Shown: one piece after another, positions 40,224-47,314 of the stretch
Layout of the letters: every line of letters begins with the position of its first letter
Position numbering within the stretch: position 1 is the first letter of the stretch
DNA from: Novipirellula sp052161655
GTDB taxonomy: Bacteria; Planctomycetota; Planctomycetia; Pirellulales; Pirellulaceae
NCBI RefSeq assembly: GCF_052161655.1
Contig: NZ_CP197418.1
Coordinates: 10,292,001-10,356,000, forward strand
Direction: 5' to 3'
Length of the DNA: 64,000 bases
Notes under the pieces: generated by a model
The model's input: the letters and a program-made list of their open reading frames with translations, nothing else
The model's database searches: none
What the model was told of the DNA's origin: nothing
Translations under genes and position numbers: made by a program

Positions 40224-40811
40224 ATGAGCACGACAAAAAGAAAATCGGACGCACGACAGCGCATATTAGAAACGGCTGAGCGATTGTTCTACGCTGAGGG
40301 CGTTCGAGCCGTGGGGATCGATCGGATCATTTCTGAGTCGGAAGTGGCGAAGATGACGCTCTATAACCACTTTGCCTCAAAAGACGAACTGATTCTTGCC
40401 GTGTTGATGTACCGAGAAGAACAATTCAAGAGTATGTTCGACAAGTCAATCAAACGACATGCGAAGAAGGGTTTGACTCTTCTTGAAGCGTTCTTTGCAG
40501 CACTCAAAGATTGGTTTCGTAGTCCTGGTTTTCGGGGTTGTTCCTTCATCAACGCCGCTGTGGAACTAGCAGACTCCGAGCATCCTGCATCTCAGTTTGC
40601 GTCGGCGCATAAAGTACGTTTTCACGAGAGGATCAAGGAGATTTTAGTGGAATCCGAAGGAGCAAAGGCCGCAGATGTGGCTCCAGCAATTTCGCTGGTC
40701 GTGGAAGGCGCAATCATTACAGCGGTTCTGCAAGGCACGCCTGATGCTGCTGATATTGCAAGATCCGCAGCATTGTCGCTAATTCCGAAGAATACCAGAA
40801 AGAAGTCGTAA
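40224..40811 (+). CDS. TetR/AcrR-family repressor
   Basis: The 195-residue protein has an N-terminal TetR helix-turn-helix (ARQRILETAERLFYAEGVRA, EVAKMTLYNHFASKDELI) and a helical ligand-binding domain with GCSFINAAVELAD. Identical palindromic operators lie in its own promoter and in front of the following hydrolase gene, so it very likely represses both. The inducer is unknown, but control of a dehalogenase-like hydrolase suggests a small organic compound. Confidence 0.92.
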   Translation: MSTTKRKSDARQRILETAERLFYAEGVRAVGIDRIISESEVAKMTLYNHFASKDELILAVLMYREEQFKSMFDKSIKRHAKKGLTLLEAFFAALKDWFRSPGFRGCSFINAAVELADSEHPASQFASAHKVRFHERIKEILVESEGAKAADVAPAISLVVEGAIITAVLQGTPDAADIARSAALSLIPKNTRKKS

Positions 40812-40838
40812 GCTCTTCTCTTTTTTGTCGTCTTGTAT

Positions 40839-40852
40839 ACAGACCTGTCTGT
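40839..40852 (+). promoter_or_regulatory. Second TetR operator
   Basis: ACAGACCTGTCTGT is the same palindrome as in the tetR promoter. It lies 63 bp before the hydrolase ATG, within a probable promoter region after the T-rich end of tetR. Confidence 0.75.
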
Positions 40853-40914
40853 ATTGAAAGTGTTGGCAGCAGTCGATTTAGTTTTCGCTATCCCTCACTC
40901 AAGGAACCTCAACG

Positions 40915-41883
40915 ATGTCCTATCTGAACACCATCACCCTTTTGCTTGCAATCGGTGCTTCCAGTGCCATTGCTTTATCTGCGGCAACTGCAGACGACTC
41001 GACGATCGACACTCAAGTCCTTCACCGGACCCTGCGGATTGACGAACTGGATATTTTCTACCGGGAAGCTGGGCCCAAAGACGCTCCCACTGTCTTGCTG
41101 TTGCACGGGTTTCCGACTTCTTCGCACATGTTCCGCAATTTGATTCCAGCCTTGGCGGATCGATACCACGTGATTGCCCCCGACTACCCCGGATTCGGCA
41201 ATAGCTCGGCACCTTCACCAGAAAACTTCGACTACTCCTTTGACAACTTGGCAAACGTCGTCGAGAAATTCACTGAGGCGCTCAACCTGAAAAAGTATTC
41301 GATCTACCTGATGGACTACGGTGCCCCGGTAGGCTTCCGCTTGGCGGTAAAGCATCCAGAGCGAGTTGACAGCTTGATCATCCAGAATGGCAACGCCTAT
41401 GACGAAGGGCTGGACAACTCATTCTGGGAGCCGATTAAAGAATACTGGAGGAATCCAACGAAGCAGCAAGGTGACAAACTACGCTCGCTGCTGACACTCG
41501 ATGCAACGAAGTGGCAATACACTCACGGGGTTCGCAACATTGAAAGTATTAGCCCTGACACATGGGGGCATGTGCAACCTTTGCTGGATCGCGAGGGCAA
41601 TCAGGAAATTCAACTGGCCCTGTTCTACAGTTACGGCAGCAACCCACCGCTGTATCCGCAGTGGCAGGAGTATCTCCGCAAGTACCAACCGCCGACATTA
41701 ATCGTCTGGGGCAAGAACGATGCAATCTTCCCCGCTGAAGGAGCGTATCCTTTCAAACGTGATCTGCCCAAAGTGGAGTTTCATCTACTCGACACAGGAC
41801 ACTTCGCTCTCGAAGAAGACGGTCAAACGATTGCATCGCTGACCCGCAATTTTCTCGGCAAGCAATTGTCTCCGTCGAATTGA
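40915..41883 (+). CDS. Secreted alpha/beta hydrolase, haloalkane dehalogenase/epoxide hydrolase-like
   Basis: The 322-residue protein starts with a signal peptide (MSYLNTITLLLAIGASSAIA). The core has VLLLHGFPTSSHMFRNLIPA (oxyanion HGFP), LMDYGAPVGFRLA with aspartate as likely nucleophile, as in dehalogenases and epoxide hydrolases, and DTGHFALEED with the catalytic histidine. It is the target of the TetR repressor just upstream. Substrate is unknown. Confidence 0.85.
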   Translation: MSYLNTITLLLAIGASSAIALSAATADDSTIDTQVLHRTLRIDELDIFYREAGPKDAPTVLLLHGFPTSSHMFRNLIPALADRYHVIAPDYPGFGNSSAPSPENFDYSFDNLANVVEKFTEALNLKKYSIYLMDYGAPVGFRLAVKHPERVDSLIIQNGNAYDEGLDNSFWEPIKEYWRNPTKQQGDKLRSLLTLDATKWQYTHGVRNIESISPDTWGHVQPLLDREGNQEIQLALFYSYGSNPPLYPQWQEYLRKYQPPTLIVWGKNDAIFPAEGAYPFKRDLPKVEFHLLDTGHFALEEDGQTIASLTRNFLGKQLSPSN

Positions 41884-41897
41884 AGCGTTGAGCGAGC

Positions 41898-41964
41898 GTA
41901 GGGCCGGTTCCTACCGGCCGACTCCATCGAACCGTCAAGGACGGCCGGTGGGAACCGGCCCTAC
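41898..41964 (+). repeat. Palindromic repeat element
   Basis: GTAGGGCCGGTTCCTACCGGCCG and its near-complement CGGCCGG-TGGGAACCGGCCCTAC enclose a 20-bp spacer, right after the hydrolase gene. It is a different family from the RAYT-linked REPs, and may also act as a terminator. Confidence 0.75.
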
Positions 41965-42046
41965 TCGCAACTGGATACTTATTTTCCGCTTGTTCCTATG
42001 CACACTGAATCACTCTTTCTCGACTTAAATTGAATCGGAGTCCACA

Positions 42047-42517
42047 ATGTCTACTGCAAACCAACTTCAACCTCCATTCACACTGGAGACAGCGACGGCC
42101 AAAGTACGTGCCGCCGAGGATGCATGGAACTCGCGTGATCCGCACCGAGTTTCACTGGCCTACTCTGAAAAATCCGAGTGGCGGAATCGAGATCAGTTCG
42201 TCCAAGGGCGCAGTCAGATTCGTGAGTTTCTGACAACGAAGTGGGACAAAGAGTTGGACTATCGCCTTACCAAATCGCTCTGGACCTTTTCCGATGACCG
42301 GATTGCCGTTCGTTTCCAATACGAATATCACGATGACGCCGGACAGTGGTTCCGAGCTTATGGCAATGAACTCTGGGAGTTCGATGAGGTCGGTCTGATG
42401 CGGCGGCGAGAGGCGAGCATTAATGATGTGTGCATCGATGAACAGGAACGCAGATTCCATTGGACTGCACCCGGTCCACGTCCAACCAGCGACGATGGCA
42501 TCCCGAATGTTCGGTGA
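42047..42517 (+). CDS. DUF1348 protein (NTF2-like fold)
   Basis: The 156-residue protein matches DUF1348: FTLETATAKVRAAEDAWNSR, VSLAYSEKSEWRNRDQF, REFLTTKWDKELDYRLTKSL, AVRFQYEYHDDAGQWFRAYG. These are small cone-shaped NTF2-like proteins of unknown function. It probably belongs with the TetR/hydrolase genes. Its last 23 bp overlap a truncated SRPBCC gene. Confidence 0.85.
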   Translation: MSTANQLQPPFTLETATAKVRAAEDAWNSRDPHRVSLAYSEKSEWRNRDQFVQGRSQIREFLTTKWDKELDYRLTKSLWTFSDDRIAVRFQYEYHDDAGQWFRAYGNELWEFDEVGLMRRREASINDVCIDEQERRFHWTAPGPRPTSDDGIPNVR

Positions 42518-42773
42518 CGGGTACATCAGTGGTAAGAACCTCGAACTTGAACCCGGAAGACGAATCGTGCAGTCGTGGCGAGGATCAAGCTACAAGGACT
42601 CCGATCAAGACTCGCAGATCGAAATCGTTTTCGAAGCCGTCAAGGGTGGTACAAAGATCACGCTCAAACATACGAACGTGCCAGACGACCAACGCAGCCA
42701 TGTACCCGGCTGGACCACTCACTATTTCGAGCCAATGGCAAAGCACTTCGGCGGAAGCAACTCAACTGAATGA
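42495..42773 (+). pseudogene. Truncated SRPBCC/AHSA1-like gene
   Basis: The frame from the ATG at 42495 encodes MFGDGYISGKNLELEPGRRI..., SWRGSSYKDSDQDSQIEI, GGTKITLKHTNVPDD and GWTTHYFEPMAKHFG: the C-terminal 60% of an AHSA1-type SRPBCC domain. The first 45-50 residues of the family are missing, and the 5' end lies inside the DUF1348 gene. A deletion that joined the two is likely; a functional mini-protein is less so. Confidence 0.7.
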
Positions 42774-43205
42774 CGAATATAATGATCATCCGTAGATGGC
42801 CTTCATGTCCGGTCGCTCGGTGCAGAAGTAATGAACCCAGATATAGACGTGACTAAGCATTATGTTCACGGTTTGCCACAGTTTCCTCCTTGGGGTGTCA
42901 CAATATTTGATCCTTTTCCAATGGATCACCGAACCCTCTCAGAATCGCCGACTGCATTGTGATGAGACGCCGTGAACACATATTGAAAGTCGTGAAAATT
43001 CGGCTGATTCGTGGCCAATCCAACATGCACAAATTCACCCGCGAAACACGCCAATGGACGCGAATGAACAATGCATACTAGCGGCGATAGCGGCGACAGC
43101 GATCGATGTCAATGTTGAGTGAAAGACGAAAATTGGCGCAGTTCGACCCATTGGAAGCTGCACGTTCCTGCATCCCGGTTCTCCGGCCACACCGGCAAAA
43201 AATTT

Positions 43206-43244
43206 GGTAGGAAGATGGAGGTAGGAAGATGGAGGTAGGAAGAT
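43206..43244 (+). repeat. 14-bp tandem repeat (about 2.8 units)
   Basis: GGTAGGAAGATGGA is repeated head to tail. Single or partial copies recur at 43803-43828 and 49891-49917, so this is a dispersed, family-type intergenic repeat. Confidence 0.85.
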
Positions 43245-43802
43245 CGGGTACTGAACGAAACGACTTTCCAGTCTTTCTGTCGGCCACGATCCGCGAAGGC
43301 ATGAATTTGTAACGAAAAGCGTCCCATCTTTGACAGTCGACCGCAGGAGTCGATTGCCGGCGTCCCGCCATCGTCACACGGCCGGATGCTGTCGAAGAAT
43401 GGTTAGAAAATTGCAGGTTAAAAAATAAGAAAAGATTGCATGACCAAAGCGAGCCCTTCGAAGGATTAGCGTTGATGAGTGGCGATGGGCGTTCCAGCAA
43501 GTAAGCAACACTGATCTGTGCTATTCGCACGCCAACGACGCTGTGGACTGGGGCCGCCCTGCGTTCAACAACTGTGTTTCTCTTGTTTGCCGAACCGGTC
43601 TCGCACCAATCGGGCCGTAAAAACGAAGAGAGAGGGACAGACGAATGAAGGACAGGCGAATTCAGATAGGCCGAGATCGAGTGTACCATTCAGCGGCGAA
43701 CGACGACGACAATTAGCCGAGCTCAGCCCCGGCTCAATCACCCGAACGGCCCAGATTGAACCCAACGCCACTTGCGGATCGAGCGGGGGCGAAAAGAGAT
43801 GG

Positions 43803-43828
43803 GGTAGGAAGATGGAGGTAGGAAAATA
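43803..43828 (+). repeat. 14-bp repeat, second locus
   Basis: GGTAGGAAGATGGA followed by GGTAGGAAAAT; same family as 43206. Confidence 0.8.
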
Positions 43829-44022
43829 AGGCACTCCACGATCCGTCCTTCAAATTTTTCTGTCGCAACAATCTTTCTTTCTTACAAACGCTACTTCGTG
43901 AGGCGTTTGCCCACGATGAATCCGCCTAACCGATCCCTCCGTCACTCACTCCTTGTCTCCGTGTCTTGCTTTCGCCAGCTAGTCTTCAACACCTTGCCAG
44001 TCCGCACGCGCAGGCTATCCGA

Positions 44023-44391
44023 TCATTCAGGGTCATCCGGAAAAAGCGGCCAAGGTGGATCGATTGGAGTTAGCTGTAGCTTACCATCCGGCTCATACGA
44101 TGACACGTACCAGCGTCCGTGAGCCAGAACAGACACGCCGGCCGCAGCATTTTTATTGGCGTCAAGCCATCGTTCTAGTTGCTGTGTTTCGATACGCTGA
44201 ATTTTAGGTCTGCTGTAAAAGTCCTTCATCTTTTGTTCGTGTTCGATCGAAAGTAAGTCGACGGCAGCGCGTGCACATAGTTCGATGGCGCGACGTTCCT
44301 CGTCAGAGACTCGATCAGAATTGACAAGTGCTTCGAGCACGGGGCCGAGTTTTTCGAAATCGAGTTTCTTACGATCATCAGGTGTTAGCAT
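44023..44391 (-). CDS. Hypothetical protein, possible isolated cassette gene
   Basis: The 122-residue soluble protein (MLTPDDRKKLDFEKLGPVLEALVNSD..) is helical with an aromatic C-terminus (GRWYVSSYEP, DPPWPLFPDDPE). No family recognised. A degenerate attC-like palindrome lies upstream (44427-44515), so it could be a stray cassette that moved away from the main array. Confidence 0.6.
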   Translation of the reverse strand: MLTPDDRKKLDFEKLGPVLEALVNSDRVSDEERRAIELCARAAVDLLSIEHEQKMKDFYSRPKIQRIETQQLERWLDANKNAAAGVSVLAHGRWYVSSYEPDGKLQLTPIDPPWPLFPDDPE

Positions 44392-44426
44392 TGCAATGCT
44401 CGTGACTCAAGAGCGAATTTGTTATT

Positions 44427-44515
44427 CGGGTAACCAAACGGTTCAGCGGGCGGGCGCGAGCGACCTTCCATCGGAAAAACGGCCATCACGCCTCCTCTGT
44501 TGCAATCGCATGACT
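44427..44515 (-). repeat. Degenerate attC-like palindrome, isolated
   Basis: CGGGTAACCAAACGG... and ...CATGACTACCC ends with GGGCGGGCGCGAGC and CACGCCTCCTC arms. About 14 kb from the array. Confidence 0.45.
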
Positions 44516-44705
44516 ACCCATCATTGGGCGTTTGTGAACGTGCTGGCTGCCCACCAGCATACCACCAACTCACCGACCGAGCACTACTTCGCTGTCACCA
44601 CCTCTGCGGCACTCTGCGTCTCTGCGATCTCCGCGTTTATCATTTTCAACGCAGAGGACGCAGAGAAACGCAAAGCAAAAACAACAACGGAATTTTAGGA
44701 ATGGG

Positions 44706-45500
44706 TCAGACACACAACTCCCCTCGCACGACGGTGATTGCCTTGCCCCCGAGGAGAACCCGGTCATCCTTGACCTGAACCTGAATAACGCCACCACGTT
44801 TTGACGCCTGATACGCCATCATCTCAGACTTACCGAGGCGATCCTGCCAGAACGGCCCGAGGCAGCAGTGGGCTGAGCCTGTTACCGGATCTTCATTAAC
44901 GCCAGCGGCGGGAGCAAAGAAACGAGAGACAAAATCGAATGCTGGATCGTCGGATACGGCAGCCACAATGACGCCACGCATCGGAATCTGAGCCAACCGT
45001 CCAAAGTCAGGTTGCATCGCGCGAACAGTCGCTTCGGAATCAACGATCACGAAATTGTCAAAACACGACTCCCCAACGAACTCAGACGAATGGATCCCAA
45101 GAGCTTCCAGTAAGCCGGATGGAGGTTCAGCTTGTTCGGGCGGTGTGGCCGGAAAGTCGAGTTCAATGAGATCGCCATCTCGCTTGCAGGTCAGCACGCC
45201 ACTGCGTGTGTGAAAATGAATTGGGTCGCCCACATTGGTATGCCCCTCAGTCCACAGAATGTGAGCCGATGCCAAGGTGGCGTGTCCGCACAGATCGACC
45301 TCAAACGCTGGCGTAAACCAGCGGAGTTCAAAGCCGTTCTGAACCGGCCGGATGTAAGCCGTTTCGGACAGGTTCATCTCGGAAGCAACGGACTGCATCC
45401 AATCGCTGTCTGCTTCCGTATCCAAAAGGCATACCGCAGCAGGATTGCCCGAAAACGGGCGATCAGCGAAGGCATCGACCTGAAATACTGGCACTTTCAT
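44706..45500 (-). CDS. PhzF-family isomerase-like protein
   Basis: The 264-residue protein has the PhzF features: VFQVDAFADRPFSGNPAAVC at the N-terminus with the catalytic glutamate in SEMNLSETAYI, FTPAFEVDLCGHATLASAH, and GVNEDPVTGSAHC near residue 205. PhzF relatives carry a diaminopimelate-epimerase fold and catalyse isomerisations; the substrate of most is unknown. It stands alone. Confidence 0.93.
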   Translation of the reverse strand: MKVPVFQVDAFADRPFSGNPAAVCLLDTEADSDWMQSVASEMNLSETAYIRPVQNGFELRWFTPAFEVDLCGHATLASAHILWTEGHTNVGDPIHFHTRSGVLTCKRDGDLIELDFPATPPEQAEPPSGLLEALGIHSSEFVGESCFDNFVIVDSEATVRAMQPDFGRLAQIPMRGVIVAAVSDDPAFDFVSRFFAPAAGVNEDPVTGSAHCCLGPFWQDRLGKSEMMAYQASKRGGVIQVQVKDDRVLLGGKAITVVRGELCV

Positions 45501-45921
45501 AAACGGCTCACGTTTGTAAAGAATCTTAAGGGCAACGCATTGTAGTCAATCCCAAGACCCAAACCTTGACGAACGGCTCAGGTCGTGATCGTTCCCGCAA
45601 ATCACCGACACATGCCACCTAGCCGCAGTAGTGGCGACAGCGATCGACGCGAATTGGCGATCACGATCTCAATAAAACGCTTGGTCCCCTGATTATCAAA
45701 CACAAGCAAAAAAATGTTTGACAGAAACATGAAGAGAAAAAATAGGGGCTCTCGCGCCTCCGTCTTTCCAATCTTTCTGTCGCATCAATCTTTCTGTCTG
45801 CTCGAAGTCCAATTTGAGATCGAGTCGAACCAGTCCAGTCCATCATCTTCATTTGAGATATCCCCAACCAGACCTTGTCGCAATGAAAACGCTTTTGGCA
45901 CGGGTGAATCCGATATTTCGT
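45501..45921. other. Gene-poor stretch
   Basis: No supported gene; contains the CAATCTTTCTGTC type repeats also present near 43265 and 43860. Confidence 0.4.
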
Positions 45922-46494
45922 TTAACCGCATTCCCCGCTTGCTGATTCACAGCAAGCGATACAGTCAGCTCTGACTTGGTAGTCAATCACATTGCCTCTT
46001 TTGTCAAACTCGAAGTGGCAGCACTGGAGCAAGATGTCTTTGAGCATCTTACGTCCTCGCTGAATTCGTGACTTTGCGCCGGATACGGACAAGCCGATTT
46101 GCTCGGCGACCTCCGTTTGACGAACCCCCTTCAACTCTGACAACGTGACCGCTTCACGATAGTCTTCGGGCAACTCAGCGATGCGATTGACGAGCCACTG
46201 CCCGACCCGTTCGTTGAGGTTCTGATCGTCAGTGACTTGATCTACCTGAGTCTCAGTTTCATCGGACGTGAACTCGGAACGGCGACGATAGTGGTCCGTC
46301 ACGACGTTTCGAGCGATCTGATACAGCCATGCCGCCAGACGATCTTGATCGGTCAATGAACCAAGCTTGTCATGGATCCGAACGAATACATCCTGAAGCA
46401 AATCATCGGCGACGTGATCATCTTTGACCCGCCGCCGAATGAACGCACGAAGCGCCGTGCCGAAGTCGTCCCAAACCTGTTGTGTATCACTCAT
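45922..46494 (-). CDS. sigZ: SigZ-like RNA polymerase sigma factor
   Basis: The ATG at 46494 gives 190 residues starting MSDTQQVWDDFGTALRAFIR. Region 2 (ADDLLQDVFVRIHDKL, AWLYQIARNVVTDHYRR) and region 4 (LPEDYREAVTLSELKGVRQTEVAEQIGLSVSGAKSR) are complete. The C-terminal extension (LLQCCHFEFDKRGNVIDYQ, then CIACCESASGEC) with clustered cysteines is the SigZ feature and may bind metal. It follows the ArsI/CadI-like gene by 7 bp in the same operon, pointing to metal(loid) stress. Confidence 0.85.
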   Translation of the reverse strand: MSDTQQVWDDFGTALRAFIRRRVKDDHVADDLLQDVFVRIHDKLGSLTDQDRLAAWLYQIARNVVTDHYRRRSEFTSDETETQVDQVTDDQNLNERVGQWLVNRIAELPEDYREAVTLSELKGVRQTEVAEQIGLSVSGAKSRIQRGRKMLKDILLQCCHFEFDKRGNVIDYQVRADCIACCESASGECG

Positions 46495-46501
46495 GTCAAG
46501 C

Positions 46502-46999
46502 TTACTCCGAACAGCATGGCTCGCTGCCAACCGTGCAACACACATCACTGTGTGTTGCGGGGCAGCATTCGTTGTCAGGATCGGCTTTGCCAGTTGGCGT
46601 ATCATCGAGAACCACGAAGACTTCCCAGCGGTGCCCATCCGGGTCTACGATCCAGACTTTGTCCTGCACGGCGTGACAGCAGTTGACCGAATCCTCTATT
46701 CGGGTCACCAATCCCGCTGTCTCCAGCCGCCGTCTCATATCGCCTACCGTATCTGTTGATTTTACTTGGATTCCGAAATGTGAAGTAGGATCGGCAGGGC
46801 CTTTGGCCTCGCTGGACTCAATGATTGAGAGATTTAACGGCGGTTCTGCGACCTCGAATCGAGCATAGCCGGGACGACTCTTCGTCGGCTCAGCCTCGAA
46901 GAGCAAACGATAGAACTGGGTCGAGCGGTCAACGCTCGAAACTGCCAGACTGATGTGGATTCGACGGGCTGTAGCGAAATGAACGGCTGATTGAGACAT
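46502..46999 (-). CDS. ArsI/CadI-like glyoxalase-fold protein
   Basis: From the ATG at 46999 the 165-residue protein has a vicinal-oxygen-chelate fold: RRIHISLAVSSVDRSTQFY, SHFGIQVKSTDTVGDM, QDKVWIVDPDGHRWEVF, with H, H and E metal ligands and the CC pair in SVNCCHAVQD typical of ArsI/CadI C-As lyases. The tail is cysteine-rich (NECCPATHSDVCCTVGSEPCC). Such enzymes detoxify organoarsenicals. It is co-oriented with the SigZ-like gene. Confidence 0.85.
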   Translation of the reverse strand: MSQSAVHFATARRIHISLAVSSVDRSTQFYRLLFEAEPTKSRPGYARFEVAEPPLNLSIIESSEAKGPADPTSHFGIQVKSTDTVGDMRRRLETAGLVTRIEDSVNCCHAVQDKVWIVDPDGHRWEVFVVLDDTPTGKADPDNECCPATHSDVCCTVGSEPCCSE

Positions 47000-47314
47000 T
47001 TTGGAACTCCTGAGTGTAGGGTGAAACCTGTATTCAATAACCCAGACGGAGTGATTCGAAAAAAGACGCAAATCTAACTCTGGATTATTTCGTCTTCTGC
47101 CATGTCAGCATCAAATGAGGCTCCAATGCAGTTCTGTCAGGTCAAAGGAGAATTGCTGAGTGTTGTCGATGGGTGCGCTGACCGTGGAATTTTGTCTTGC
47201 CACTATCCTCGCCTGTTTTTTCCCCTGAACATCGCCCCGTTTTCGTTAAGCCTCTCTGCTAAACTAAAGAGACACCCGCATTCGCAAATTCATCGACCAA
47301 TTGTCAGCATTATC
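47000..47314. other. Divergent region before ankyrin gene
   Basis: No gene. The frame of the ankyrin gene is open to 47102, but the lipoprotein signal places its start at 47315. Promoters of both directions must lie here; none is clear. Confidence 0.4.

Larger units (their letters stand above)
42774..44022. other. Long gene-poor stretch with repeats
   Basis: No supported gene. A short minus-strand frame near 42793-42876 (MLSHVYIWVHYFCTERPDMK...) looks like a lost gene's tail. Other long frames here translate repeats. It contains 14-bp tandem repeats (43206 and 43803) and a GTGGCGACAGCGATCGA-like repeat also seen near 45620. Confidence 0.5.

Noticed and set aside
43206..43244. CRISPR-like tandem repeat
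   Set aside because: Units are 14 bp and directly adjacent with no spacers; no cas genes.
43078..43689. 203-residue minus-strand ORF
   Set aside because: It mainly translates dispersed repeats (LPTSIFLP from the 14-bp units) and has no ribosome binding site or domain.
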